A DNA stretch of 64,000 bases from the NCBI RefSeq assembly GCF_014696225.1, contig NZ_JACJPV010000018.1, positions 20,930 through 84,929 of the forward strand, in the 5' to 3' direction. Each line of letters begins with the position of its first letter. The stretch's first letter is position 1. Origin of the DNA: Anabaena sp. FACHB-1237. GTDB lineage: Bacteria; Cyanobacteriota; Cyanobacteriia; Cyanobacteriales; Nostocaceae. The position numbers and the translations under genes are program-made. A model generated the notes under the pieces. The model did not search any database. It was given only the letters and a program-made list of their open reading frames with translations, and was not told the DNA's origin. Shown here one piece after another: positions 53,383-62,599 of this stretch.

Positions 53383-56300
53383 ATGTATCTACACAACTTA
53401 CAACCACAACATCTTCAAGAACTGGTAAATCATAGTGGTATAGATTTAGACATAGCTTGTTTGAATTTTCGTTCTTTGTCAGGCATAAACGTTTATGAAT
53501 ACTTACTAATTTCTGAACATATTCCCCGTACTAACACAGGTATGGTGACAAATGCTTTATTAAAACGTTATGCACATATAACTGATGGTGGTTGGTGGTG
53601 TTCTGGTTTAGATCCCATAAATAATTATCAAAATATGGAATGGGGATGTTTTAAACCTAACCAACCGCGACAAAACCAAAAAGGTAAAGCTATTAAATAT
53701 GAACATCCTCCCTACACAAAAACTAGAATATTTTGTTTAAGAATATCCTTAAAAATTTGGCAACAAATAGCAGAAAATTCTCGTATTTCCCTACCAGAAA
53801 ATATTACTATTAACAGTGATGGAGAAGCGGAAGGTTTTTGGCCTTGGGTAATTAAACATAATATTTCATTAATCATTTGTGAAGGTGTAAAAAAAGCTGC
53901 ATCTTTATTAAGTCAAGGTTATGTAGCAATAGCTATACCCGGAATTAATAGCGGTTATCGAGTAATTAAAAATCAATTGGGGCAAACTACCCATCGTCAA
54001 CTTATACCTGACTTAGAAATATTTACTAGAAAAAAACGAGACTTTTATATATGTTTTGATTTTGAAACTAAACCTAAACAAATTACCGCAGTTAATAACG
54101 CCATTTCTCAACTTGGTTATTTATTACAACAGCAAAATTGTCCTGTGAAAGTAGTTCAACTTCCAGGTAAAGAGAAAGGAGTGGATGAATTTATTATTGC
54201 TAAAGGTATCACAGCATTTGATAAAATTTATCGCCAAAGTACAGATTTAGAAATTTATATTGCTAAAACTAAACCTCACACAGAATTAACCATTAAACCA
54301 GCAGTTACAGTAAATGTTGACTATTTAGGAAATCTCGATCAAATATCCTTTCCTGATGCGGGTTTAGTAGGGATTAAATCTGCTAAAGGTACAGGGAAAA
54401 CTACAGCATTACTACATATAGTTAAAAAAGCTAAAAATCACAATCGTCCAGTTTTATTAATTACTCATCGTATCCTGTTAGGTAAATTTTTGTGTGAGAA
54501 AGTAGGTATTCAATGGGGCATAGAAAACACCTATTATCAAACATTAGGATTGTGTGTAGATTCTCTTTGGAAAATTAAACCAGAAAATTGGCAAGGAGCA
54601 ATATTAATATTAGATGAAGTGGAACAATCTTTATGGCATCTTCTCAACAGTAATACCTGTAAAGAAAAAAGAGTAAAAATCCTCAGAATATTTCAACAAT
54701 TAATATCCACAGTGATTAAATCAGGAGGTTTAATAATTGCCCAAGATGCAGATTTATCCGATATTTCTTTGGAATATTTACAAAATTTATCTGATAGTGA
54801 CATTACTCCTTGGCTAGTTATTAATGATTGGAAACCTCAAAAAGGTTGGGATATAACTTTTTATGATTCTCCCAATCCTACACCATTAATTCATCAATTG
54901 GAATTAGATTTAATTGCAGGGAGAAAATGTTATGTAACTACTGATAGTCGTTGTGGACGTTACAGTTGTGAAACTATTGAAAAATATCTCAGAGAAAGGT
55001 TAGAAAAACTGCGTCAAAAGTTCCCTAATAGTTTAGTAGTTAGTAGTATGACTACCAATACTCCTGGCCATGCAGCAGTGGATTTTATCGCAGCTATTAA
55101 TCAAAAAATCACAGATTATCAAGCGGTTTTTGTTACTCCTAGTTTGGGTACAGGAATTAGTATTGATGTGCAACATTTTGATCGGGTATATGGCATTTTC
55201 CAAGGCGTAATTCCTGACTCAGAAGCCCGTCAAGCCCTGGCAAGAGTCAGAGATGATGTTCCCCGTGTGGTATGGTGTGCCAAGCGCGGTATAGGCTTAA
55301 TTGCCAGTGGTAGTACTAATTATCAATTATTATCTCATTGGTATCAACAAAACCAAACCGAAAATTTAGCTTTACTCAGTCCTTTACATAAAATAGATGT
55401 GGATTTACCTTTAGTTTATGATCCCATTCATTTACGCACTTGGGCAAAATTATCTGCTAGGGTAAATGCTTCTATTCAACTTTATCGTCAATCTATGCAA
55501 GATGGTTTAATTGCTGATGGACACGATTTACAAATCAGAAGCAATGAGGTACAAAATAATATTTTACGTGATTTAAGATTGGCTTTTTTTGCTAGTGATC
55601 CTCAAGATTTTGAAACTCGTAAAAGGTTAATTTTAGAAATTGTCAAGGTACAAAAAGATTGGGAACAAAGTCGCCAAAAATCTAAGGAAATTAAACGGAA
55701 AATTAAGGAGATTAAACAACAAAATCAATTAACTATTGCTAGGGCTGTGTCTACTGCTAAGGATATTGATTATTTTCAAGCTGAACAATTATTAAGGAAA
55801 CACTCTCTTACTAATGCAGAACGTTATCAAATTAATAAACATAGGTTGAGACAAAGATATGGTATTAATGTTACTCCTGAATTAAAGTTAAAGGATGATC
55901 AAGGTTATTATGGACAGTTATTAATTCATTATTATCTGACTCATGAAAGTCAATATTTTCATCTTAGAGATCAACAGGAATGGTTTACACAGTTATCTTG
56001 GGGAGAAGGAGAGGTATTTTTACCAGATTTAAAAACCTATACTTTACAAGTTGAAGCTATGCGAACTTTAGGAATGTTACAGTTTTTAGAAAGCGATCGC
56101 CTTTTTCGGGAAAATGACCCTGATATAATTTGGCTAAAAAATGTGGTTTTACAAAGTAGTAAACATCTCAAAAGGGCTTTAGGCATTGATTTAATTAGAG
56201 GACAAAAACATACTTCCAATATTTCAGGAATTATGATTATTAAGAGACTTTTAGGTTTATTAGGTTTGAAATTAAAATGCAAGCATGATGTTTATAAAAT

Positions 56301-56448
56301 TGATTTAATGACTTTAAATGATCACAGAAATGAAATATTTGCTATTTGGCAACAACGAGATGAGTTAATGTTAATACATAGATCCCGGACTTCTTTAATC
56401 ATTCCGGGATCTGATTCCTGCGATGTTGAGAGTGTGAAATTATGTTAA
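53383..56448 (+). CDS. CyRepA1-like plasmid-replication-type protein (DUF3854 primase region plus P-loop ATPase)
   Basis: About 1021 residues. The front carries the DUF3854/Toprim-like signature, seen as ISLIICEGVKKAASLLSQG and YICFDFETK (residues 191-258 from the first start at 53293). A P-loop helicase-like half follows, with AKGTGKTTALLHI and ILILDEVEQSLW (motif II), then TPSLGTGISID and RQALARVRDDVPRV. This is the combination annotated as plasmid replication protein CyRepA1 in cyanobacteria. It could act on a plasmid or integrated element, but no other replicon genes are beside it. I chose the ATG at 53383 (MYLHNLQPQHLQEL). The frame stays open to a TTG at 53293, and an ATG at 53323 has AAGGGAAA before it. 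The last 22 residues are encoded by a repeat hairpin. Confidence 0.7.
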   Translation: MYLHNLQPQHLQELVNHSGIDLDIACLNFRSLSGINVYEYLLISEHIPRTNTGMVTNALLKRYAHITDGGWWCSGLDPINNYQNMEWGCFKPNQPRQNQKGKAIKYEHPPYTKTRIFCLRISLKIWQQIAENSRISLPENITINSDGEAEGFWPWVIKHNISLIICEGVKKAASLLSQGYVAIAIPGINSGYRVIKNQLGQTTHRQLIPDLEIFTRKKRDFYICFDFETKPKQITAVNNAISQLGYLLQQQNCPVKVVQLPGKEKGVDEFIIAKGITAFDKIYRQSTDLEIYIAKTKPHTELTIKPAVTVNVDYLGNLDQISFPDAGLVGIKSAKGTGKTTALLHIVKKAKNHNRPVLLITHRILLGKFLCEKVGIQWGIENTYYQTLGLCVDSLWKIKPENWQGAILILDEVEQSLWHLLNSNTCKEKRVKILRIFQQLISTVIKSGGLIIAQDADLSDISLEYLQNLSDSDITPWLVINDWKPQKGWDITFYDSPNPTPLIHQLELDLIAGRKCYVTTDSRCGRYSCETIEKYLRERLEKLRQKFPNSLVVSSMTTNTPGHAAVDFIAAINQKITDYQAVFVTPSLGTGISIDVQHFDRVYGIFQGVIPDSEARQALARVRDDVPRVVWCAKRGIGLIASGSTNYQLLSHWYQQNQTENLALLSPLHKIDVDLPLVYDPIHLRTWAKLSARVNASIQLYRQSMQDGLIADGHDLQIRSNEVQNNILRDLRLAFFASDPQDFETRKRLILEIVKVQKDWEQSRQKSKEIKRKIKEIKQQNQLTIARAVSTAKDIDYFQAEQLLRKHSLTNAERYQINKHRLRQRYGINVTPELKLKDDQGYYGQLLIHYYLTHESQYFHLRDQQEWFTQLSWGEGEVFLPDLKTYTLQVEAMRTLGMLQFLESDRLFRENDPDIIWLKNVVLQSSKHLKRALGIDLIRGQKHTSNISGIMIIKRLLGLLGLKLKCKHDVYKIDLMTLNDHRNEIFAIWQQRDELMLIHRSRTSLIIPGSDSCDVESVKLC
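56381..56411. repeat. GATCCCGG hairpin repeat in the 3' end of the CyRepA1-like gene
   Basis: GATCCCGGA (56381-56389) pairs with TCCGGGATC (56403-56411), then CTGATTCC. It belongs to the same family as the hairpins at 22572 and 43671, but here it is translated (RSRTSLIIPGSDSCDVESVK). Confidence 0.75.
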
Positions 56449-56523
56449 AAAGTATGTTAAAAAGTATGTTAAATTGTAGATGAAAGTTACCCATTTATTA
56501 CCACAATTATTCAGCATACAGCC

Positions 56524-57171
56524 ATGATACTCAGACCAAATGAACGACTGAAATTAGATGATTCCGATGATCAATTATTCTATAATTATCCCCGTTTTGT
56601 TACCCATGTAGATCCGGGTTTTATTCACCAATTAACATCATTATATCGTCAACGACTTCAATCCCATACTCGCATATTAGATTTAATGAGTAGTTGGGTA
56701 TCTCATTTACCAACAGAAATGAATTTTAGTCATGTAGAAGGACATGGACTTAATGCTGAAGAGTTATCTCGCAATAAACAGTTAAATCATTATTTTGTGC
56801 AAAATATTAATACTGATCCTAAACTACCTTTTCCTGATCAAAATTTTGATGCTGTGATTAATTGTGTATCTGTACAATATATGCAATATCCAGAGGCGGT
56901 ATTTTCAGAGATTCATCGTGTTCTTAAACCCAATGGTATAGCAATTATTAGCTTTTCTAACCGAATGTTCTATCAAAAAGCTATTCAAGTATGGCGGGAT
57001 AGTTCAGAAAAGAGACGAGTTGAATTAGTTAAAAGCTATTTTAATTCTGTACCAGGTTTTTCTAAACCAGAAGTAATTATACAAGAATCTACTTCTCCAT
57101 CTTTTCTACAATGGTTAGGGATACCTGGGGGAGATCCATTTTATGCAGTTATAGGTTATCGTTTTCAGTAG
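56524..57171 (+). CDS. SAM-dependent methyltransferase-like protein
   Basis: 215 residues. It has the class I Rossmann methyltransferase pattern, with RILDLMSSWVSHLPTEMNFSHVEGHGLNAEELSRNKQL (motif I degraded: LDLMSSW), LPFPDQNFDAVINCVSVQYMQYPEAVFSEIHRVLKPNGIAIISFSNR as motifs post-I to III, seen as FDAVINCVSVQY and HRVLKPNGI. The methyltransferase_11 type acts on small molecules or lipids; substrate unknown. A short intergenic region of 113 bp separates it from the lipoprotein gene. The start MILRPNERLKL is preceded by a weak RBS. Confidence 0.8.
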   Translation: MILRPNERLKLDDSDDQLFYNYPRFVTHVDPGFIHQLTSLYRQRLQSHTRILDLMSSWVSHLPTEMNFSHVEGHGLNAEELSRNKQLNHYFVQNINTDPKLPFPDQNFDAVINCVSVQYMQYPEAVFSEIHRVLKPNGIAIISFSNRMFYQKAIQVWRDSSEKRRVELVKSYFNSVPGFSKPEVIIQESTSPSFLQWLGIPGGDPFYAVIGYRFQ

Positions 57172-57284
57172 GGTTTTTGGTGAATGGTTGATCAATAGTT
57201 ATTAAAAGATAAATTTTTCTCATGTTATCTATCAACTCAGGTAAGAATTGCTTCAAAAGCTCAAGTCTTTAGGAGAAGTTAAAA

Positions 57285-57794
57285 GTGTTGCGGACTCGTC
57301 ACAAAACAATTTTTGCGGCTTTTTTTCTATCCGTTTTATTGCTAACAAGTGCTTGTAGTTCTAAACCCCCCAGCCGTTTTGATCAAGTACAACAAGAAAG
57401 CACCAAGCAAAAACAAGGTCAAGCAGTTGTTAAAAGTGCAACTCAGGGTAGTAAATTAAATGCTTTCTTTCCTGCTAGTGGTGATGGTTATGATCGGGTG
57501 TATACTCAGGAGAAAAAAGGGTTTTCTGGTGCTAACCTGAAAAAAGATGGTAAAGTTGTGGCAGAATTGGCCATTTCTGATACTAGTAGCACCCCAGGAA
57601 CAGCTTCTAAGTATGCTAATAGCACTAAACAAATTGGCGGTTATCCCTCTCAAGAACTTGGGAAAACTAAAACCTCTGTGTTGGTAAATAAGTATCAAGT
57701 GTCTGTTATTTCTAAAGATCCATCCTTTACAGCGAGCGATCGCGCAACCTGGATCGAAAAATTTGATCTGGCTGGATTAAGCAAATTAAAATAA
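57285..57794 (+). CDS. Conserved lipoprotein
   Basis: 169 residues starting at GTG (57285) behind AGGAGAAG. The signal peptide MLRTRHKTIFAAFFLSVLLL ends in a lipobox LTSAC, so Cys24 should be lipidated. The mature part is Ser/Lys-rich with FDQVQQESTKQKQGQAV and a globular core KLNAFFPASGDGYDRVYTQEK and FSGANLKKDGKVVAELA. I recognise a conserved cyanobacterial lipoprotein of unknown function (periplasmic or thylakoid-lumen side). It is followed 42 bp later by another conserved unknown gene, so the two probably form an operon upstream of rbc. Confidence 0.8.
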   Translation: MLRTRHKTIFAAFFLSVLLLTSACSSKPPSRFDQVQQESTKQKQGQAVVKSATQGSKLNAFFPASGDGYDRVYTQEKKGFSGANLKKDGKVVAELAISDTSSTPGTASKYANSTKQIGGYPSQELGKTKTSVLVNKYQVSVISKDPSFTASDRATWIEKFDLAGLSKLK

Positions 57795-57836
57795 TCTTAG
57801 ATACTTTTTAGATAACAGTCAAATTAGGAGATTTTT

Positions 57837-58724
57837 GTGAGTAAACCAATTTTTGAATTAGTGGATGAACTACCTTCTGGTGGTTTAACGGTTTCATTAC
57901 TCAATGCTTTAGATTTTATTGCTCCTGGTCAATGGAATAATACTATTGGTTTTGTGAATACTATTAAAACCGTTACCGGGGAAACTGATGAAGATATAGT
58001 TCAGCAAATTGGTGAAAGAGCAATTTATCTGTTTAATGACAGATCTCAAGGTTATCAAACTGCATTATGGCTATATCAAACTGTTGATGGCACAGATAAG
58101 GTATTAGGTGCAGCCGCTTTAGCTAATAAAGTGGGAGAAGCTATCCCCCTATTTGGTTTTCTCAACTCTCTTACCCCCAAACCAGATAAAGCGCAAACTA
58201 TTGATCTCACGCTCAAAATAGTTGCAGAATTAATTGCTTTTTGTCAAATGAATGGTCTTCCTGGTAATAGCATTGGCGATTTTGTGGCAGCTTTAGGTGA
58301 ATATGGTGGGGAATCAATGATTCGCATGGCTGCATTAATTTGTTTTGATGGAATTTTACCCCTAGGTCCTGACTTTATAGACAGTTCATTAACTATGTTA
58401 AGTCGGATGAACCCCCAGGAATTAGATCAAAACTCCACTTTTAAAACTATGAGTAGTGTTATTCCTGGTAATGGCACTGGTGCAAAACTGGACTTTTTAG
58501 GTCAAAGTGTGGACTCTGTAAAAGGTTGGATGAATGGTATTGTGAGAGCTAATGCTTTAACTGCTCAGTCAGTTCTTAAACATTGTAAGGGTTTTCTGGA
58601 CTTTGCAGATGATAAATTAGATTATGTAGCTGCATTCATAGATATGTCTACGAATTACTATGAACATACGGGAACACAAACTTTAGCAAAACGCTTAATT
58701 GAAAGAGCGATCGCTGAAATTTAA
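57837..58724 (+). CDS. Conserved protein of unknown function upstream of rbcLXS
   Basis: 295 residues from GTG (57837), behind AGGAGATTTT. Mostly helical (DEDIVQQIGERAIYLF, ALAELAIFCQMNGLP-like VAELIAFCQMNGLPGNSIG, IGDFVAALGEYGG), with no signal peptide, cofactor motif or transmembrane segment. It is a soluble, probably cytoplasmic protein that I know only as conserved in cyanobacteria. It carries a GCGATCGC octamer near its end. Next to a lipoprotein on the same strand. Its closeness to the Rubisco operon (815 bp upstream) is the only context clue; no functional link can be shown. Confidence 0.7.
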   Translation: MSKPIFELVDELPSGGLTVSLLNALDFIAPGQWNNTIGFVNTIKTVTGETDEDIVQQIGERAIYLFNDRSQGYQTALWLYQTVDGTDKVLGAAALANKVGEAIPLFGFLNSLTPKPDKAQTIDLTLKIVAELIAFCQMNGLPGNSIGDFVAALGEYGGESMIRMAALICFDGILPLGPDFIDSSLTMLSRMNPQELDQNSTFKTMSSVIPGNGTGAKLDFLGQSVDSVKGWMNGIVRANALTAQSVLKHCKGFLDFADDKLDYVAAFIDMSTNYYEHTGTQTLAKRLIERAIAEI

Positions 58725-59575
58725 TCTTAAAATAGGAGTCAGGAGATCAAGGAGTACTTAAGGTAAAACCCATAGCCCAACTGGGAATAATAGGGCAGCA
58801 TGGTATAAGCCATATTCTGTGTGTCTAATAGCAAAGCTTTGTGGCGATTAACTTCTGATCAATAGTGATGGTTACAAATCATCAAAAAATCAGGTTAAAA
58901 TGCCCGAAAACCATAGTCCATATTTAGTTGATTTTGTCAATGTACAAAGTGTAACGAGCACAGAGAAAATTCCGACTGCCGAAACCTGAAAGTCGACGGC
59001 TGACTCCTGACCGCTAAAAACTCAATGATTCTTAACGATTCTTAACATAAAAGTTAAAAAAATCTTTAATAAGAAAATTAAATATATCAATTAAGAACTT
59101 TCAAAGAAAAAGTTATGAAGTTGCTGATATATTGTAAGATCAGTTACAAGTTTCGTCTTGTGCAACTTTTTATCCTTTGCCCGTGCTTTAACTCAACCTA
59201 AGTACAAACCGTGTACAATTTCTGTACAAAGTTATCTTGAGAGCTTATCTAATCAAGAAGAAAGTTCGCAAAAAGTCTGGTTTGGTTAGTTATACAAAAC
59301 AAATGAAAAGATTTTGTATTGGTGGGACAAAAAACAACAGCACTAGATAGTGCTGACTAGATTAACTAGATATGGTAAAAATCCTGGTAAAGATAATTTA
59401 ATTGTCATCTTTGCTGAGGTTGTCCAGGATATTTTCTGAATACCATAGATCATCTTAGTCCTTACACATAAGCAAAACTTATAAGTTCATTAAGAATGAA
59501 GCAAGAAAAAAGATGATATTAATTTGCACATAACGTGATTTGATATTAAAAAGAGCGACTTCTTGGAAGGAAAAT
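58725..59575. promoter_or_regulatory. rbcL upstream regulatory region and long leader
   Basis: An 851-bp non-coding stretch. It begins with the short repeat shared with 15901-16003 (58735-58850). There are two direct GATTCTTAAC boxes at about 59030-59050, followed by TTAACATAAAAGTTAA. From 59150 the region resembles the long rbcL leader known in Anabaena-type species, with the transcript start probably several hundred bases before the gene. Ends with GGAAGG as the RBS before ATG at 59576. Confidence 0.7.
59202..59227. promoter_or_regulatory. Three GTAC boxes spaced 11 bp (candidate NtcA/other regulator site)
   Basis: GTACAAACCGTGTACAATTT then CTGTAC: GTAC at 59202, 59213 and 59224. Contains TGTACA twice and resembles the TGT(N)ACA / GTA-N8-TAC sites of NtcA (BifA) known upstream of Anabaena rbcL, but with N9 spacing and a helical-turn periodicity. 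Confidence 0.5.
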
Positions 59576-61006
59576 ATGTCTTACGCGCAAACTAAGACCC
59601 AGGGTAAATCTGGGTATCAAGCTGGGGTTAAAGATTACAGACTAACTTATTACACACCCGATTACACTCCTAAAGATACAGATTTATTAGCAGCATTCCG
59701 GATGACCCCCCAACCCGGAGTTCCTCCCGAAGAAGCAGGTGCAGCAGTAGCGGCTGAATCATCTACTGGTACATGGACAACAGTATGGACTGACTTGTTA
59801 ACCGACCTAGATCGTTATAAAGGTCGTTGTTATGATATCGAGGCAGTTCCTGGTGAAGATAATCAATATATTGCTTATGTTGCTTATCCTTTAGACCTAT
59901 TTGAAGAAGGTTCTGTCACCAATATGTTAACCTCCATTGTAGGTAACGTATTTGGTTTTAAAGCGTTACGTGCATTACGTTTAGAAGATTTACGTATTCC
60001 CGTAGCTTACTTAAAGACTTTCCAAGGACCTCCTCACGGTATTCAAGTTGAACGTGACAAATTAAACAAATATGGTCGTCCTTTGTTGGGTTGTACCATT
60101 AAGCCCAAATTAGGTTTATCTGCTAAGAACTACGGCCGCGCTGTTTACGAATGTTTACGCGGTGGTTTGGACTTTACAAAAGATGATGAAAACATCAACT
60201 CTGCTCCTTTCCAACGTTGGAGAGATCGTTTCTTATTCGTAGCTGAAGCTATCAAAAAAGCACAAGCAGAAACCGGCGAAATTAAAGGTCACTACTTAAA
60301 CGTAACCGCACCTACTTGTGAAGAAATGTTGAAACGGGCTGAGTTCGCTAAAGAACTAGAAATGCCCATCATCATGCACGACTACTTAACCGCAGGTTTC
60401 ACCGCTAACACCACTTTGGCTCGTTGGTGTCGTGATAACGGTCTGTTGTTGCACATTCACCGTGCGATGCACGCGGTTATTGACCGTCAAAAGAATCATG
60501 GTATTCACTTCCGTGTATTAGCTAAGACCTTACGTATGTCCGGTGGTGATCACATTCACACTGGTACTGTTGTAGGTAAGTTAGAAGGTGAACGTGGTAT
60601 TACCATGGGCTTTGTTGACTTACTACGTGAAAACTACGTTGAGCAAGACAAGTCTCGCGGTATCTATTTTACCCAAGATTGGGCTTCTATGCCTGGTGTA
60701 ATGGCGGTTGCTTCCGGTGGTATCCACGTATGGCACATGCCTGCGTTAGTAGAAATTTTCGGTGATGACTCCGTATTACAGTTCGGTGGTGGTACATTAG
60801 GACACCCCTGGGGTAATGCTCCTGGTGCTACAGCAAACCGTGTAGCTTTAGAGGCTTGTATCCAAGCTCGTAACGAAGGACGTAACTTAGCTCGTGAAGG
60901 TAATGATATTATCCGTGAAGCTGCTAAGTGGTCTCCTGAATTAGCTGTTGCTTGCGAACTGTGGAAAGAAATTAAGTTCGAGTTTGAAGCAATGGATACC
61001 GTCTGA
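59576..61006 (+). CDS. rbcL: Ribulose bisphosphate carboxylase large subunit
   Basis: Form IB Rubisco large chain, 476 residues from [13 protein letters not shown] (RBS GGAAGG). The active-site Lys carbamylation region [14 protein letters not shown] (Lys at TKDDE), catalytic motif [25 protein letters not shown] and loop 6 VGKLEGERG are all present, as is the C-terminal [13 protein letters not shown]. Carboxysome enzyme fixing CO2. A start 12 codons upstream (59540) is open but lacks an RBS and homology. It is first in the operon with rbcX and rbcS. Confidence 0.99.
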   Translation: MSYAQTKTQGKSGYQAGVKDYRLTYYTPDYTPKDTDLLAAFRMTPQPGVPPEEAGAAVAAESSTGTWTTVWTDLLTDLDRYKGRCYDIEAVPGEDNQYIAYVAYPLDLFEEGSVTNMLTSIVGNVFGFKALRALRLEDLRIPVAYLKTFQGPPHGIQVERDKLNKYGRPLLGCTIKPKLGLSAKNYGRAVYECLRGGLDFTKDDENINSAPFQRWRDRFLFVAEAIKKAQAETGEIKGHYLNVTAPTCEEMLKRAEFAKELEMPIIMHDYLTAGFTANTTLARWCRDNGLLLHIHRAMHAVIDRQKNHGIHFRVLAKTLRMSGGDHIHTGTVVGKLEGERGITMGFVDLLRENYVEQDKSRGIYFTQDWASMPGVMAVASGGIHVWHMPALVEIFGDDSVLQFGGGTLGHPWGNAPGATANRVALEACIQARNEGRNLAREGNDIIREAAKWSPELAVACELWKEIKFEFEAMDTV

Positions 61007-61013
61007 TGCTGAG

Positions 61014-61098
61014 TTAAAAGTTAAAAGTTGAAAGATAAAAGATCAAAGAGAAAATGTAGGTTTTTCTAACTTTTGACTTTTGACTTTTGACTTATTAA
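61014..61098. repeat. Heptameric short tandem repeats in the rbcL-rbcX spacer
   Basis: AAAAGTT AAAAGTT GAAAGAT AAAAGAT on the left and TTTTGAC repeated three times on the right; the two arms are partly complementary. Heptamer STRRs in this spacer are known from heterocystous cyanobacteria. Confidence 0.8.
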
Positions 61099-61113
61099 GG
61101 GCTGGGTTCGAGT

Positions 61114-61455
61114 ATGAATCTAAAGCAAATTGCGAAGGATACGGCCAAAACTATTCAAAGTTACTTGACTTATCAAGCTCTTTTGACGGTTTTGGCACAG
61201 CTAGGCGAAACTAATCCTCCTTTAGCCTATTGGCTACAAGATTTTTCTGCTGGAAAAATTCAAGATGGGGATAGATACATCGAAGAGTTATTTCGAGAGA
61301 AGCCAGATTTAGCGTTGCGAATTATGACTGTGAGAGAACACATTGCAGAGGAAGTTACTGACTTTTTGCCGGAGATGGTTCGCTCTGGTATTCAGCAAGC
61401 AAATATGGAACAGCGTCGCCAGCATCTGGAACGCATTACGCAACTAGATTTGTAA
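61114..61455 (+). CDS. rbcX: Rubisco assembly chaperone RbcX
   Basis: 113 residues. It is the homodimeric chaperone that binds the RbcL C-terminal peptide EIKFEFE and stabilises folded RbcL. It shows KQIAKDTAKTIQSYLTYQALLTVLAQLGETNPPLAYWLQDFS, read as KTIQSYLTYQALLTVLAQL, and PDLALRIMTVREHIAEEV with the hydrophobic groove residues. The C-terminus stops at ERITQLDL, shorter than some longer homologues that carry an acidic tail. It sits between rbcL and rbcS as in Anabaena. The target peptide in RbcL here is intact (KFEFEAMD). Confidence 0.97.
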   Translation: MNLKQIAKDTAKTIQSYLTYQALLTVLAQLGETNPPLAYWLQDFSAGKIQDGDRYIEELFREKPDLALRIMTVREHIAEEVTDFLPEMVRSGIQQANMEQRRQHLERITQLDL

Positions 61456-61561
61456 TCATATTTCAGCTTTCAGTGATCAGCTATTAGTTTTGATCATAAG
61501 TAAATATTGATCAAAGTAATTAACGAATTAACGTAGTAAAAACAACCCATTAACAACAGCT

Positions 61562-61891
61562 ATGCAAACTTTACCTAAAGAGCGTCGTTACGAAACCCTG
61601 TCTTATTTACCTCCTCTTTCTGACGCACAAATTGAGAAGCAAGTTCAATATATTTTGAGCCAAGGTTACATTCCCGCAGTTGAGTTTAATGAAACCTCTG
61701 AACCTACAGAATTATTCTGGACAATGTGGAAGTTACCTTTGTTTGGTGCTAAAACTACTCGTGAAGTATTAAGCGAAGTTCAGGCTTGTCGTTCTCAGTA
61801 TGGTAACTGTTATGTTCGTGTTGTTGGTTTCGATAACATTAAACAGTGCCAAGTTCTCAGCTTTATCGTTCACAAACCCAGCAGATACTAA
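61562..61891 (+). CDS. rbcS: Ribulose bisphosphate carboxylase small subunit
   Basis: 109 residues, the short cyanobacterial form. The four-strand core shows [37 protein letters not shown], with YLPPLS and [50 protein letters not shown], read as MWKLPLFGA and [15 protein letters not shown]. This has the normal length and no extra loop. Last gene of rbcLXS. It is followed by a strong terminator after 44 bases. Confidence 0.99.
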   Translation: MQTLPKERRYETLSYLPPLSDAQIEKQVQYILSQGYIPAVEFNETSEPTELFWTMWKLPLFGAKTTREVLSEVQACRSQYGNCYVRVVGFDNIKQCQVLSFIVHKPSRY

Positions 61892-61935
61892 TATCTGATT
61901 TCGTTAATTTGAGTTAAACTTATTTATACCCTGGT

Positions 61936-61967
61936 GAGAGATAGATTTTTCTATCTCTCTTTTTTTT
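61936..61967 (+). terminator. Rho-independent terminator of rbcLXS
   Basis: GAGAGATAGA (61936-61945) pairs with TCTATCTCTC (61950-61959) around TTTT, and a run of eight T follows. Confidence 0.92.
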
Positions 61968-62029
61968 GGTTTTTGATGGAAAATAGAATTGTTAGTTGAG
62001 TCACAGACACCAAGCTAAAGGTGGTAATT

Positions 62030-62188
62030 ATGTCAAAAATTAGTCTTGATGAAGCGTGCTATAATCGGGGAATTGCTAAATTTTATTTAGAAAATTTTCA
62101 GGAAGCATTGGAAGAATTGAATGAATCTGTGCAAATTCATCCTAATAATACCAAATTTCTCATAGCAATGGGTATAATTTATGTCTAG
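62030..62188 (+). pseudogene. Short TPR-like ORF, probably a truncated gene
   Basis: 52 codons from ATG 62030, behind AAAGGTGG. It encodes MSKISLDEACYNRGIAKFYL and FQEALEELNESVQIHPNN, one and a half tetratricopeptide units, and ends at TAG where a longer TPR protein would continue. The translation start context (GGTGGTAATTATG) and the first residues S-L-D-E-A resemble those of the antitoxin gene at 62366 (TGGTAATTATG, T-L-D-E-A). It may be a recombinant or decayed TPR gene; expression is uncertain. Confidence 0.55.
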
Positions 62189-62365
62189 TTGCTATTAACG
62201 AACCTATACAAAGTGTGTCAAACTTAGATAATAAAGAAATACAGTGTTGAGAGCGATAACTATGATACTTGGCTTGATTGTGGTTATATGAATGACATTA
62301 TCAATCCCTATGAAGTATACTAGATATAAACTGGCATTTATTTTTTTTAGTCCGAGATGGTAATT

Positions 62366-62599
62366 ATGCAACAAGTTACTCTTGATGAAGCATCTCAACA
62401 CTTATCTGATTTAATTGAAGCGGCGCTTGGTGGTGATGAAATTATCATTATGAAAGATAATCAAGCTATGGTGAAGTTAATTCCTGTATTACCTGTGAAA
62501 ATTCGTCCTAAATTCGGTAGTGCTAAGGGAATGATAACAATGTCTGATGATTTTGATGCACCTCTGGAAGAGTTTAAGGAGTATCAAATTCATATATAA
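62366..62599 (+). CDS. Phd/YefM-type antitoxin (orphan)
   Basis: 77 residues from MQQVTLDEASQHLSDLIEAAL. The N-terminal fold with QQVTLDEASQHLSDLIE matches Phd/YefM antitoxins, and FGSAKGMITMSDDFDAPLEEFKEY is the toxin-contacting tail usual in pairs with PIN or other toxins. No toxin follows: the next frame on this strand is absent, and a minus-strand frame overlaps the end by 26 bp. An alternative start at 62357 adds three residues. Function as an antitoxin is by family; solitary antitoxins may be decayed loci or regulators. Confidence 0.85.
   Translation: MQQVTLDEASQHLSDLIEAALGGDEIIIMKDNQAMVKLIPVLPVKIRPKFGSAKGMITMSDDFDAPLEEFKEYQIHI

Noticed and set aside
53383..56448. Integrated plasmid or prophage
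   Set aside because: Only the CyRepA1-like gene is present; no integrase, partition, relaxase or structural genes and no att-like repeats around it.
59540..59575. Longer RbcL start
   Set aside because: No RBS and no homology; Rubisco large chains begin [10 protein letters not shown] with GGAAGG upstream.
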